Shown piece by piece: positions 51,207 to 59,230 of a stretch of 64,000 nt of DNA. Numbering within the stretch: the stretch's first letter is position 1; every line of letters begins with the position of its first letter. This DNA is from Polyangiaceae bacterium (GTDB lineage Bacteria; Myxococcota_A; Polyangia; Polyangiales; Polyangiaceae): the NCBI GenBank assembly GCA_041389725.1, contig JAWKRG010000009.1, positions 248,001 to 312,000 of the forward strand. The letters run 5' to 3'. Below the pieces are notes generated by a model. That model searched no databases and was not told the origin of the DNA. It was given only the letters and a program-made list of their open reading frames with translations. A program made the position numbers and the translations under genes.

Positions 51207-51209
51207 TAC

Positions 51210-51497
51210 ATGGCCGACTACCATCGAAGCCGCGTCGTAAGCCTGCGAATCGACGAGGCGTTGCTCGATGCGGTGCGGGTTCGCGCGCGGGAGGACGGCC
51301 GCAGCGTGTCCGGCCAGATCGTGTTCTTCGTGCGGGAGCGCGTCGAAAGCGCGCCGCTAGAAGGCAAGCCGCCACGGAAGATTAGCGGCTGGCTCTCCCA
51401 CCGCGAGTCCGTCGAGAGCCTCGGCGAGTTCCGCAGCGGGCGAGAACGAGCGAGCGCGCAGCTTTCCGCCGCGGTGCAGCGCAAGGCGCGCCGATGA
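51210..51497 (+). CDS. Ribbon-helix-helix-like antitoxin
   Basis: A 95-residue basic protein. The N-terminus R-V-V-S-L-R-I-D-E-A-L-L-D-A-V-R is the strand-helix of an Arc/MetJ-type ribbon-helix-helix repressor, followed by a second helix around R-S-V-S-G-Q-I-V. The C-terminal third is charged and probably binds the toxin. It overlaps the PIN-domain gene by an ATGA, the arrangement of VapBC modules. A longer upstream reading frame exists but starts inside non-coding sequence and lacks features; ATG 51210 gives the usual antitoxin length. Confidence 0.8.
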   Translation: MADYHRSRVVSLRIDEALLDAVRVRAREDGRSVSGQIVFFVRERVESAPLEGKPPRKISGWLSHRESVESLGEFRSGRERASAQLSAAVQRKARR

Positions 51498-51889
51498 AGG
51501 AATACGTGCTCGATACGCATGCGTTCGCGTGGTGGGCGCAACGTCCAAAGCGCCTCGGGCGTCGCGCGCGTCGAGCTTTATCGGAGGTCGACACCGGCAA
51601 CGCACGCGCTTTCATTCCCGCCATCGTGGGGATCGAACTCACTTTGCTTCGGGAAGCCGGGAGACAGCTGGTCACGGTAGCCGACATGGAGGCGGCCACG
51701 AAGCGCAATGCCTTCGTGGGCGTGCTAGCGCTGGATCTGACGCAAGCCGAGGAGTTCGCGCTCTTGGGCGCGCTCGCCGACCCCTTCGATCGCATGATCG
51801 TTTCCGCCGCACGCGCCACGGGGCGGCCATTGATCAGTGCGGACGCACTCATTGCCGACAGTGGCTTGGTCGACGTGATTTGGGATTGA
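51494..51889 (+). CDS. vapC: PIN-domain toxin of VapC type
   Basis: A 131-residue PIN-fold ribonuclease-like protein. The acidic residues expected of the metal site are present: D7 in VLDTHAF, E48 in VGIELT, D96/D99 in DPFDRMI and D117 in ISADALI. VapC toxins cut tRNA or rRNA when free and are blocked by the antitoxin encoded in front. Here the two genes overlap by four bases. The actual RNA target cannot be read from sequence. Confidence 0.88.
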   Translation: MKEYVLDTHAFAWWAQRPKRLGRRARRALSEVDTGNARAFIPAIVGIELTLLREAGRQLVTVADMEAATKRNAFVGVLALDLTQAEEFALLGALADPFDRMIVSAARATGRPLISADALIADSGLVDVIWD

Positions 51890-51960
51890 GCGGCCGGAGT
51901 CCGAGTCGCTCGTGCTGGCCGGTTGCCCAAGAGTGCTTCGACGATGTCGTGCCACGACAG

Positions 51961-53172
51961 TCAACGGCCCGCAGCGTGAGTCTGCACGCGGTAGCGCAGT
52001 TGCTTGCGGCGCTCCTGGCGGCGAAGGATGCGGGCGTATTCGTGTGCGCCCCAGGCGTAGAGGGCCGCGCTGCCACCCGGGACTTCCCGTGCGACGAAGG
52101 AATAGCCGCGGCCCAGCCCGCGGGCGGCGCGTAGGCCCCAGTAGTCGCCCAGATCTCGGATGCCCATGCCACTCACGTAGTCGTTGCCGCTCAGATGCCG
52201 GGTCGCCTGGTGCAGGAAGGTGCGAGCGGTCGGGTAGGCGCGCGGCACGGCGCGCGTGAGGTGTTTCGCCACGTCGTCGAGCACGCCCTTGCTTGCTTCG
52301 GTCAGTTTGTCCGGACGGGCTTGGTGCTTGCACGACGAGAGGAAGAAAGCTTGCTGGTCCGCGGCGCTGGAGGGGAGCACGTCTTCGTCGATGCCCAGCA
52401 CGTAGCCTGCGTAGCGCCAAAGCGCGATGAAGCTTTCGATCTCATCTGCGCTGAGGCGCACGCCGAGCTTGAGCAAGCTGCGCACGTTCACGTAGCCGAA
52501 CAGCGCCAGCGTGATCGCGAGGTCATGTTGGTTGATGGGGACTTCGCGGGGATGCCGAAAGCGGCCGCTGTCGATGAGGTGGCGTCGGATGCCCGCGTGC
52601 AGTAGTCGAACCCGGGCAAGGGTTTCGTGGGCTTTGCCCCCGGGTTTGATCTCCTCCGGAAAGGCCATGCGCAGCACCATGGCCATGGTTTCGTTCAGGC
52701 GCTGCGTCGCGCTGCCCGAGAGCATGCCGGTCATCGCCGTCACCATCGCCATTTTCTGGAACACGGCTCCGCCGACCAAGGAGCCCGACAGCAGCGAGAG
52801 TCCCATGAATGGGCCATAGGCCGCGATCAGTCGCTGACCGGGGGCCATGGCGTCGAAGTCGACCCAAGACGGAAGCTGTCGGGCGTGGTCCAGCAGTGCC
52901 TTCGCAGCCGTTGTGCCCGACGCGCGCGTGGCGCCGAGCAGGTCGAAGACGTTGGTGAGCGGACCTCTGGCGGCGAGTTCGGCGACCACGGCGTCCGCCA
53001 GCGGATCGCCGCGGGTACGAAGCGCATCGAGGTTTGCAGGGCTGTAGGGGGCTACGTAGTCGAGTTCCGCAAAGGGAACGATCACGTCTAGAGCAGGGAG
53101 CTTGCTACCGGGATCGAACACGGGCGCGCGGAGCGTAGCGCTGCAACTGGGAAAATGGAAACCGCTCGGCAA
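51961..53172 (-). CDS. MpaB/DUF2236-family oxygenase
   Basis: A roughly 403-residue protein of the DUF2236 family, which includes haem b oxygenases such as MpaB and the rubber oxygenase Lcp. The family pattern is clear in residues 100-300: DFDAMAPGQRLIAAYG, RVRLLHAGIRRHL with two candidate haem-ligand His, PINQHDLAIT and LWRYAGYVLGID. The substrate is unknown. The start is uncertain: TTG 53172 gives the shortest complete domain, while the open frame extends to an ATG at 53253 whose codon overlaps the divergent monooxygenase start (shared CATG), and further to 53364 inside that gene. Confidence 0.82.
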   Translation of the reverse strand: MPSGFHFPSCSATLRAPVFDPGSKLPALDVIVPFAELDYVAPYSPANLDALRTRGDPLADAVVAELAARGPLTNVFDLLGATRASGTTAAKALLDHARQLPSWVDFDAMAPGQRLIAAYGPFMGLSLLSGSLVGGAVFQKMAMVTAMTGMLSGSATQRLNETMAMVLRMAFPEEIKPGGKAHETLARVRLLHAGIRRHLIDSGRFRHPREVPINQHDLAITLALFGYVNVRSLLKLGVRLSADEIESFIALWRYAGYVLGIDEDVLPSSAADQQAFFLSSCKHQARPDKLTEASKGVLDDVAKHLTRAVPRAYPTARTFLHQATRHLSGNDYVSGMGIRDLGDYWGLRAARGLGRGYSFVAREVPGGSAALYAWGAHEYARILRRQERRKQLRYRVQTHAAGR

Positions 53173-53251
53173 GCGAGGGACAAAGGGGCTTTCCCTGAGA
53201 CGATGCTCGTGCTCCTCTCGCGCTCCTGTCGCGCCAGAGGAGAGCAGCAGC

Positions 53252-53617
53252 ATGATCGTCGTCACCAATCGCATCCCCGTTGCCGAGGGCCACGAGATCG
53301 ACTTCGAAGATCGATTCCGCAAGCGCGTGCATCTCGTCGACCAGGCGCCCGGCTTCGTGCGCAACGAGGTGCACCGCCCGCGGCCGATGAAGTTCGACCA
53401 CGAGGTTGGCGGCTTCGTGCCCGACCCGGAGAAGCAGGGCTACTACGAGGTGAAGACGTGGTGGCGCAGCTTCGAGGATTTCGCCGCCTGGACGCGGAGC
53501 GAGGCTTTCGCCGAAGCCCACAAGAATCGCGCGCCCAAGGAGATGTTCGCGGGACCGAGCGTGCTCGAGGTCCACGAAGTGTTCCTGAGCACGGATCTCG
53601 ACGGTCTGGAAGGCTGA
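53252..53617 (+). CDS. IsdG/HmoB-type haem monooxygenase
   Basis: A 121-residue antibiotic-biosynthesis-monooxygenase fold protein. The catalytic triad of IsdG-type haem oxygenases aligns: Asn 6 in N-R-I-P-V, Trp 80 in D-F-A-A-W-T-R-S and His 90 in F-A-E-A-H-K-N; the Trp-His spacing of ten residues equals that of IsdG. This supports haem breakdown and iron release rather than a quinol-type monooxygenase. The ATG at 53252 has GAGGAGAG about eight bases upstream. It diverges from the MpaB-like gene and converges on hemB, with four bases between the stops. Confidence 0.85.
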   Translation: MIVVTNRIPVAEGHEIDFEDRFRKRVHLVDQAPGFVRNEVHRPRPMKFDHEVGGFVPDPEKQGYYEVKTWWRSFEDFAAWTRSEAFAEAHKNRAPKEMFAGPSVLEVHEVFLSTDLDGLEG

Positions 53618-53621
53618 GGCG

Positions 53622-54590
53622 CTATCGGGCCAGTAGCTCGGCCGCTTCGAGTGCGCCGTACGTGAAGATCATGTCCGCTCCCGCCCGGCGCAGACCGAGC
53701 AGACTCTCGAGCAGGCACTTCTCGAAGTCGAGCCAGCCGCGCTCGGCAGCTGCCTTGAGCATCGCGTACTCGCCGCTCACGTGATAGACGGCGACGGGCA
53801 GCTTGCTGTGCTCGCGCACGAAACGCACGACATCCATGTAGGGCAAGCCAGGCTTGACCATCAGGATGTCGGCCCCTTCGGCTTCGTCGAGTTCGATCTC
53901 ACGCAGCGCTTCGCGCACGTTGCCAGGGCTCATCTGGTAGGTCTTCTTGTCGCCCGCGCGCGGGGCCGAGTCGAGAGCATCCCGGAAGGGACCGTAGAAG
54001 GCAGACGCATACTTGACGCAGTAGCTGAGGATCCCGACGTCGGTGAAACCCGACTCGTCGAGGGCGCGGCGGATGACGCCGACGCGACCGTCCATCATGT
54101 CGCTGGGCGCCACCATGTCGGCCCCCGCCTTGGCCTGGGCAACGGCCATTTTCCCCAGGAGTGGCAGGGTTTCGTCGTTGTCGATGCGCCCGTCGATCAC
54201 CACGCCGTCGTGTCCGTCCGACGAATAGGGATCGAGCGCTACGTCAGTGATGACCACCAACTCCGGTTCGGCTTGCTTCAGCGCTCGCACTGCGCGCTGC
54301 AGTAGGCCTTCCGGGTTCTCGCTTTCGGTGCCGCGCGAATTCTTCAGCTTGTCGTCTATCGCGGGAAACAGCGCGACGGCGGGAACACCTGCGGCGTAGG
54401 CTCGCCTTGCCAGACCCACGAGGGGTTCGATCCCGAGGCGTGCATGTCCCGGCATGCTCTTGATCGGAGTCGTGCCGCTGCCCTCTTGCACAAACAGGGG
54501 CAGAACCAGATTGGACGCGCTCAGCACGGTTTCATTCACCAATGCGCGACGACCCGCGGTCGTGCGATTGCGGCGAGGTCTGATCAACAT
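53622..54590 (-). CDS. hemB: Porphobilinogen synthase
   Basis: Condenses two 5-aminolevulinate molecules to porphobilinogen, the second step of tetrapyrrole synthesis. It has 322 residues. The Schiff-base Lys is K246 in MVKPGLPY, and the second active-site Lys is K193 in SYCVKYASAFYG. The metal loop reads D-V-A-L-D-P-Y-S-S-D-G-H-D-G (116-129), the aspartate-rich type without the zinc cysteines, so a magnesium-type enzyme. The ATG at 54590 has AAGGAG eight bases upstream; a longer frame has no support. It is divergent from the small lipoprotein gene across 127 bases. Confidence 0.96.
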   Translation of the reverse strand: MLIRPRRNRTTAGRRALVNETVLSASNLVLPLFVQEGSGTTPIKSMPGHARLGIEPLVGLARRAYAAGVPAVALFPAIDDKLKNSRGTESENPEGLLQRAVRALKQAEPELVVITDVALDPYSSDGHDGVVIDGRIDNDETLPLLGKMAVAQAKAGADMVAPSDMMDGRVGVIRRALDESGFTDVGILSYCVKYASAFYGPFRDALDSAPRAGDKKTYQMSPGNVREALREIELDEAEGADILMVKPGLPYMDVVRFVREHSKLPVAVYHVSGEYAMLKAAAERGWLDFEKCLLESLLGLRRAGADMIFTYGALEAAELLAR

Positions 54591-54717
54591 GCGTAGCTCC
54601 TTATTGAAGTCGGTGTGGCGCCTCAAGTGTTCCGGACACGTGGCCGACGGGTGTGACATTCCGATCACACTTTTCACTGGATTTCCCGGTGCTAGCCTAG
54701 TTGCTCAGGAGGTTTGA

Positions 54718-55008
54718 ATGTCTCTTAATATCCTCAAGACTCTTAGTTTGATTGCCCTTGCTTCCAGCGTGGCCCTGGTGGGCTGCAGCAGTGACGACGA
54801 CGAAAAGAAGTCCGGCACCGGTGGTGCCAGCAGCGGCGGCGCCAGCAGTGGCGGTGCCTCGGGCTCCTCGGGTTCCTCGGGTTCCTCGGGCTCCGGTGGC
54901 ACTTCGGGTTCCTCGGGTGCTGGCGGCACTTCTGGCGCGAGCGGTAGCTCGGGTGCGTCGGGTGCGTCGGGCTCCTCGGGTGCTCCCGCCGACGCTGGCA
55001 CGGACTGA
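54718..55008 (+). CDS. Ser/Gly-rich small lipoprotein, copy 1
   Basis: A 96-residue exported lipoprotein with lipobox LVGC (Cys 23), an acidic SSDDDEKK stretch and then about 60 residues of Gly/Ser/Ala repeats ending PADAGTD. There is no folded domain. The lipobox, acidic stretch and repeat type are shared with the gene at 55251, so the two are paralogues; here only the linker part is present. It is followed at once by a strong hairpin, so it is a single-gene unit. Confidence 0.72.
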   Translation: MSLNILKTLSLIALASSVALVGCSSDDDEKKSGTGGASSGGASSGGASGSSGSSGSSGSGGTSGSSGAGGTSGASGSSGASGASGSSGAPADAGTD

Positions 55009-55020
55009 CGATCCCTCACC

Positions 55021-55055
55021 TGTGTGGCGCTCGAACGAGGTTCGGGCGCCACGCA
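55021..55055 (+). terminator. Hairpin terminator after the first small lipoprotein
   Basis: Arms 55021-55036 and 55040-55055 pair over 16 bases with two wobble pairs and a three-base loop; a short T-rich TATTTCT follows. It begins 13 bases after the stop. The remaining bases to 55250 hold the promoter region of the next gene. Confidence 0.7.
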
Positions 55056-55250
55056 TATTTCTGGGGTGGCGACAGCGCAAACCCCGCGGCGCCTGGCAAT
55101 TTGCCGGGCATTCGCGTGAGCCGCCCTCGAATTGATTTTTGTCATATTTCTCGTGCTAGACTCGACGTCGCTTCCTCAACCGGGCGCGGCGTCTCTAGCT
55201 CCTAGAGACATCAAACCCCCTGACCGACCAAAATCTGGAGACAAGAAACG

Positions 55251-55745
55251 ATGAGCTTCAAACTGTTCAATACCTTTGGCTTGATGGCCCTGTGTGCTTC
55301 CGTTGCCGTAGTCGGCTGCAGCAGCGACGACGACGACAAGAAGTCTGGAACCGGCGGTTCAAGCAGCGGTGGCGCCAGCAGTGGCGGCGCGGGTGGCTCG
55401 TCCGGCTCCTCGAGCGGCGGCGCCTCCGGCTCGTCGAGCGGTGGCACTTCGGGTAGCGCTGGAACGGCAGGAACGGCTGGAACGGCCGGCACTGCTGGCA
55501 CCGCCGGTTCGGCGGGCGCCGATGGCGGCTCGCTTCCGGACGCGGCCACATTCTGCGCCAAGTACGAGACGGACTGTGGTTTCGGCGCGGCCGACCACTT
55601 CGCTGACTCGAACACCTGCAAAACCGATTACGACGGTTACGATGCGGCTCGCAAAGGCTGCGTCAACACGCACCTCGGCCTGGCTGCTGCTGACAAGACC
55701 TCGATTCATTGCACGCACGCTGCGGGCGCTGCGCCCTGTAACTGA
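55251..55745 (+). CDS. Ser/Gly-rich lipoprotein with Cys domain, copy 2
   Basis: A 164-residue lipoprotein paralogous to the one before. It shares the N-terminal block, with lipobox VVGC (Cys 23), SSDDDDKK and a Gly/Ser/Ala linker that includes an A-G-T-A-G-T repeat. Unlike its neighbour it continues into a folded domain of about 70 residues (95-164) with six Cys (FCAKY, DCGFG, NTCKT, GCVNT, IHCTH, APCN), a pattern seen in small myxobacterial surface domains. Function unknown. The start ATG has GGAGAC about ten bases upstream. Confidence 0.75.
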   Translation: MSFKLFNTFGLMALCASVAVVGCSSDDDDKKSGTGGSSSGGASSGGAGGSSGSSSGGASGSSSGGTSGSAGTAGTAGTAGTAGTAGSAGADGGSLPDAATFCAKYETDCGFGAADHFADSNTCKTDYDGYDAARKGCVNTHLGLAAADKTSIHCTHAAGAAPCN

Positions 55746-55763
55746 GCATCCAAAGTCTACGCT

Positions 55764-55798
55764 TGCGCCTCGTGCCCGCCGGTCGGGCGCGGGGCGCA
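55764..55798 (+). terminator. Hairpin terminator after the second small lipoprotein
   Basis: Arms 55764-55778 and 55784-55798 pair over 15 bases with two wobble pairs around a five-base loop; GTGTTTTG follows shortly after. It begins 18 bases after the stop and precedes the NfeD-like gene. Confidence 0.65.
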
Positions 55799-55847
55799 TG
55801 TGTTTTGTGAACTGCCCGGTAGGGGTAAGGGGGTAGGATGCCTGGAC

Positions 55848-56486
55848 GTGGGGATCGTCTATCTCGCAGCACTCGTGGTCGGCCTCGGCATCATTGCCGT
55901 GCAGCTGCTGTTTGCGGGCAAAGGCGACGTCGACGCGGACGCGCACGCTGACTTCGACGCCGACGCGGATGCTGACATCGACGTGGACGGAGATGTGGAT
56001 GCGGACGCGGACCACGGTCACATTGGCCATGGGGACGCGGGGTTCCTACCGTACTTGCTGTCCATCCGCTTTTGGACCTTCGGGCTTTTCGCCTTCGGCA
56101 TGGTGGGGACGCTCTTGCACGTGTTTCATCTGGCGAGCCCCTGGATCACACCGTTCATCGCGGCGGCCATGGGTATCGCCTCCGGCTTGCTCGCGACGTT
56201 TACCTTTCGCGCCTTGTCCCAGGCGGAGACCTCGAGCGCAGCATCCCCACGAGATGCGATCGGTCAGGTCGGAAAGGTGCTGCTGCCCGTGAGCAAGAGC
56301 GCGCGCGGAAAGGTGCGCATCGAGCTGCGCGGGCAAACCTTGGATCTGCTGGCCACTACCGACGATGACGAGCTGGCCAACGGTGACCTGGTGCTCGTGG
56401 AGTCCCTGGAAGCCGGCGGCACGGCTCGCGTGAGTCGAGCGCCCGAAGAGTTCCTGCCGCCGAAGCTACCGCCCAAAAGCGGCTGA
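55848..56486 (+). CDS. NfeD-like membrane protein with acidic loop
   Basis: About 212 residues from GTG 55848. TM1 is at 3-22, and after it lies a 38-residue loop (25-62) made almost entirely of Asp, Ala, Val and His in a D-x-D repeat. Two more helices follow at about 70-120, and the last 75 residues form an OB-fold as in NfeD proteins (GQVGKVLLPV, GDLVLVESLE). NfeD partners flotillins in membrane microdomains, and two flotillin genes follow. The start is uncertain: an ATG at 55800 would add 16 residues. Confidence 0.78.
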   Translation: MGIVYLAALVVGLGIIAVQLLFAGKGDVDADAHADFDADADADIDVDGDVDADADHGHIGHGDAGFLPYLLSIRFWTFGLFAFGMVGTLLHVFHLASPWITPFIAAAMGIASGLLATFTFRALSQAETSSAASPRDAIGQVGKVLLPVSKSARGKVRIELRGQTLDLLATTDDDELANGDLVLVESLEAGGTARVSRAPEEFLPPKLPPKSG

Positions 56487-56566
56487 AGGCGCTCTCCGCC
56501 GCGCCGAGCGGAGTGGCCGGCCACCGAACGGTGCCGATGGGACGCACGCAATGCGCGCCGTGGCCC

Positions 56567-56585
56567 GCCGCCGTGGCGGCTTTTT
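56567..56585 (+). terminator. Possible intrinsic terminator before the flotillin genes
   Basis: GCCGC and GCGGC (56567-56580) pair around CGTG and are followed by TTTTT at 56581-56585. It would end the NfeD-like transcript 18 bases before the flotillin start, or act as an attenuator between them. The stem is short. Confidence 0.45.
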
Positions 56586-56603
56586 GTCCAACGCGGGGTT
56601 TCA

Positions 56604-57947
56604 ATGGTCAAGCCGGGAGCGGTCGCCTATCCTGCCGCCACCATGGGGAGCGAAATACCTGATCTAGGCGTGGATCCAGCGACGGCCATGACGATCCTCG
56701 TATTTGCCGTCGGCATCGTCGTCGCCGTTGCGCTGTTGGTCTTCATCGTCTCGCGGTTTCTGGTGATCTGCAAACCGAACGAGATTGTGGTCATCAGCGG
56801 TCGCAAGCTCAAGCTGGCGGACGGCTCTACGGTGGGCTTCAAGGTGCTGCACGGCGGTCGCGGCTTCCGCGTGCCGTTGTTGGAGGAAGTGAACCGCATG
56901 GACATGCGGCTCATCCCGGTGCAAGTCGAGGTGCAGAACGCCTACTCCCAGGGCGGCATCCCGCTGACAGTGCACGCCATCAGCAACGTGAAGGTCTCGA
57001 GCGATCCGCGCTACGTGCGCAACGCCATCGAGCGATCGTTGTCGATGACCCCGCGGCAGATCGGCGCGGTCGCGCAACAAACGCTGGAAGGCGTGCTCCG
57101 CGAAGTGGTTGCGGAGCTCACTCCCGAAGAGGTCAACGAGGACCGGCTGAAGTTCGCGCAGACGCTGATGCGCAACGCCAAGGACGACTTCGACAAGTTG
57201 GGGCTCGAGCTGGACGTACTGAAGATCCAGAGCGTGAGTGACGAGCAGAGCTACCTGAACAACCTGGGCCGCGCCCGCATCGCGCGCATGATCCGCGACG
57301 CGCAGAATGCCGAAAACGAAGCGAACCAAGCGGTGACCGAGGCGCAAGCCAAGGCGCGCCAGCGCGCCGAGACGGCGCAAAAGCAGGCGGAAGCCACGGT
57401 GCTCACCAAGCGTAACGAGTTGCGTGCAGAGCTGGCGCGCCTGGAGGCCGAGGCAAAGGCGATCGAAAACGAGGCACAGGTGGCAGCCGAGACCGCTCGT
57501 GCCGAAGCTGAACAGGAGCTGCAGCGCATGCGCGCCGAGTTGGAGAAGCTTCGCCTGGAGTGCGACGTGTTCTTGCCGGCCGAGGCAGAGCGTCTTGCAG
57601 CCGAGGCGGATGCCCGCGGGCGTGCGTCTCCGGTGGTGGAGAGCGGCAAGGCAACGGCGCAGGCGTTGGCCCTAGTGAGTCAGGAATGGCAGACCGCGGG
57701 CCGTGATGGTCGGGACCTCTACGTACTGCAACACCTGAAGCCGATGGTGGAGGCGGCTGTGACACGGGTGACCCGTGCGAAGATCCAAGAACTCGCGGTC
57801 GTGGACGGAGGCGACGGCGCCAGCTTCACGGGCGCGGTGGCCAGCTTTCCCGCCGCGGTCGCGGAGGTCCTGCACGCGACCGGCGAAGCGATGGGGGTCG
57901 ACATGAAGCAGTTGCTCAAGGGTACCGCCGGAAAGGGAGGCGTGTGA
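56604..57947 (+). CDS. Flotillin-like SPFH-domain protein 1
   Basis: A 447-residue protein with one membrane helix at about 27-52, an SPFH (band 7) domain to about residue 240 (ELTPEEVNEDRLKFAQTL is typical of flotillins), then a 130-residue Ala/Glu/Arg coiled coil, and a C-terminal part. It should assemble into membrane-scaffolding oligomers. The start ATG 56604 was kept; ATG 56643 is a possible alternative. Its stop overlaps the next start as TGATG. Confidence 0.9.
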   Translation: MVKPGAVAYPAATMGSEIPDLGVDPATAMTILVFAVGIVVAVALLVFIVSRFLVICKPNEIVVISGRKLKLADGSTVGFKVLHGGRGFRVPLLEEVNRMDMRLIPVQVEVQNAYSQGGIPLTVHAISNVKVSSDPRYVRNAIERSLSMTPRQIGAVAQQTLEGVLREVVAELTPEEVNEDRLKFAQTLMRNAKDDFDKLGLELDVLKIQSVSDEQSYLNNLGRARIARMIRDAQNAENEANQAVTEAQAKARQRAETAQKQAEATVLTKRNELRAELARLEAEAKAIENEAQVAAETARAEAEQELQRMRAELEKLRLECDVFLPAEAERLAAEADARGRASPVVESGKATAQALALVSQEWQTAGRDGRDLYVLQHLKPMVEAAVTRVTRAKIQELAVVDGGDGASFTGAVASFPAAVAEVLHATGEAMGVDMKQLLKGTAGKGGV

Positions 57948-59176
57948 TGGAAGTCCTCTTCGTCCTGGCGGCCACTGCCGTCGTCGTCGTGGGTTCCCTC
58001 TACGTGATGGTGAAGAAGCTGCTTTGGGTGGCGACGCCCAACGAGGCTCTGATCTTCAGCGGGGGTACGCGCAGACTGGAAGACCGCAACGTCGCGTATC
58101 GCTTCGTCCGCGGGGGTCGCAGATTGCGGCGGCCCTTGATCGAGCAAGTGGAAGTGATGGACCTCAGCATGTTCACCGTGATGGTGAACGTGTCGGGCGC
58201 CTTCTCCAAGGGCGGCATCCCCTTGACGATTCAAGGCGTGGCAAACGTCAAGCTGCCCGGCGAGGAGCCGCTTCTGGCGAACGCCGTCGAGCGCTTCCTC
58301 GGTCGCACGCGCGAAGAGATCTACTACGTGGCCAAGGAAACCCTGGAGGGTAACCTGCGCGGAGTGTTGGCGAGCCTCACGCCCGAGGAAGTCAACGAAG
58401 ACAAGATGCGCTTCGCGCACACGTTGCTGGAGGAAGCCGAGCACGACATGAGCCGCATGGGGCTCGTGCTCGACACGCTCAAGATCCAGAATGTCACCGA
58501 CGAGGTCAACTACCTAGCCAGCATCGGTCGCATCCGGGGCGCCAAGCTGAACATGGAGCAGGCCGTCGCCGAGGCCGAGGCGCGAGCCGACGCCAACGTA
58601 CAGCAGGCGCACAACTGGTCGGCGGCGGAGGTAGCCAAGATCGAGGCCGACCTGAAGATTGCCCGCGAGGAGACCACCAAGCGCGTCGCCGACGCGCAGA
58701 GTCGACGCGAAGCGATGATCCAGGAGTCCCGTGGTCAGGTGACGGCTCAGCTGGCGCAGGTGAAGGCTGAGATCGAGCGGCAAGGGGCCCGCGCCCTCCA
58801 GGAAAAGCGACGCCTGGACGCGGACGTAGTGCAGCCAGCGATCGCGCGGCAGCGTGCGGCCGAAGAAAAGGCGCGGGGCGAGGCGGCCGTGACTCTGGAG
58901 CGCGGCCGTGCCGAAGCCACGGCACTGCACGAACTAGTGGAGGCCTACCGCAGTGGCGGCGGCGCCGCGCGCGAAGTGCTTGCACTGCAAAGCTTGTTGC
59001 CGATGCTGTCCCACATTGCGGGCGCGCACCACAGTCTCGCCATCGCCAAGCTGAGCGTGCTGCCCGCAAGTGCGGATGGCAGCGAACTGGCCCGCAAGGC
59101 GATCGGGGCAACCGAGCAGATCCGCGCCGCGACGGGCGTGGATCTCACCGGCGTCGCGAAGAAGCTTGGCGGCTGA
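57947..59176 (+). CDS. Flotillin-like SPFH-domain protein 2
   Basis: A 409-residue paralogue of the preceding gene with a membrane helix at about 2-24, a band 7 domain with LTPEEVNEDKMRFAHTL near 150, a coiled coil of about 120 residues, and a C-terminal part (GVDLTGVAKKLGG). The ATG at 57947 shares its A with the previous TGA. Two unequal flotillins made in a coupled way suggest a mixed oligomer, together with the NfeD-like protein. A hairpin follows the stop. Confidence 0.88.
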   Translation: MEVLFVLAATAVVVVGSLYVMVKKLLWVATPNEALIFSGGTRRLEDRNVAYRFVRGGRRLRRPLIEQVEVMDLSMFTVMVNVSGAFSKGGIPLTIQGVANVKLPGEEPLLANAVERFLGRTREEIYYVAKETLEGNLRGVLASLTPEEVNEDKMRFAHTLLEEAEHDMSRMGLVLDTLKIQNVTDEVNYLASIGRIRGAKLNMEQAVAEAEARADANVQQAHNWSAAEVAKIEADLKIAREETTKRVADAQSRREAMIQESRGQVTAQLAQVKAEIERQGARALQEKRRLDADVVQPAIARQRAAEEKARGEAAVTLERGRAEATALHELVEAYRSGGGAAREVLALQSLLPMLSHIAGAHHSLAIAKLSVLPASADGSELARKAIGATEQIRAATGVDLTGVAKKLGG

Positions 59177-59177
59177 C

Positions 59178-59216
59178 GGCAGCACCGAGCCGATGCGAAG
59201 GCCGTCGGCTCCTGCC
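59178..59216 (+). terminator. Hairpin after the second flotillin gene
   Basis: GGCAG (59178-59182) and CTGCC (59212-59216) enclose GAGCCGA (59187-59193) and TCGGCTC (59205-59211), giving a 12-base stem with a four-base bulge. No T run follows. It lies between convergent genes and may act for either. Confidence 0.4.
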
Positions 59217-59230
59217 GCCTCAGGTTGCCG

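Noticed and set aside
51961..53172. Naming the DUF2236 protein as a rubber oxygenase (Lcp)
   Set aside because: Family pattern supports an MpaB-type oxygenase only; the residues specific to Lcp could not be confirmed by eye.
54840..54990. Repeated short units that resemble a CRISPR array or a minisatellite
   Set aside because: They are in-frame Gly/Ser codon repeats in a lipoprotein linker, without spacers.
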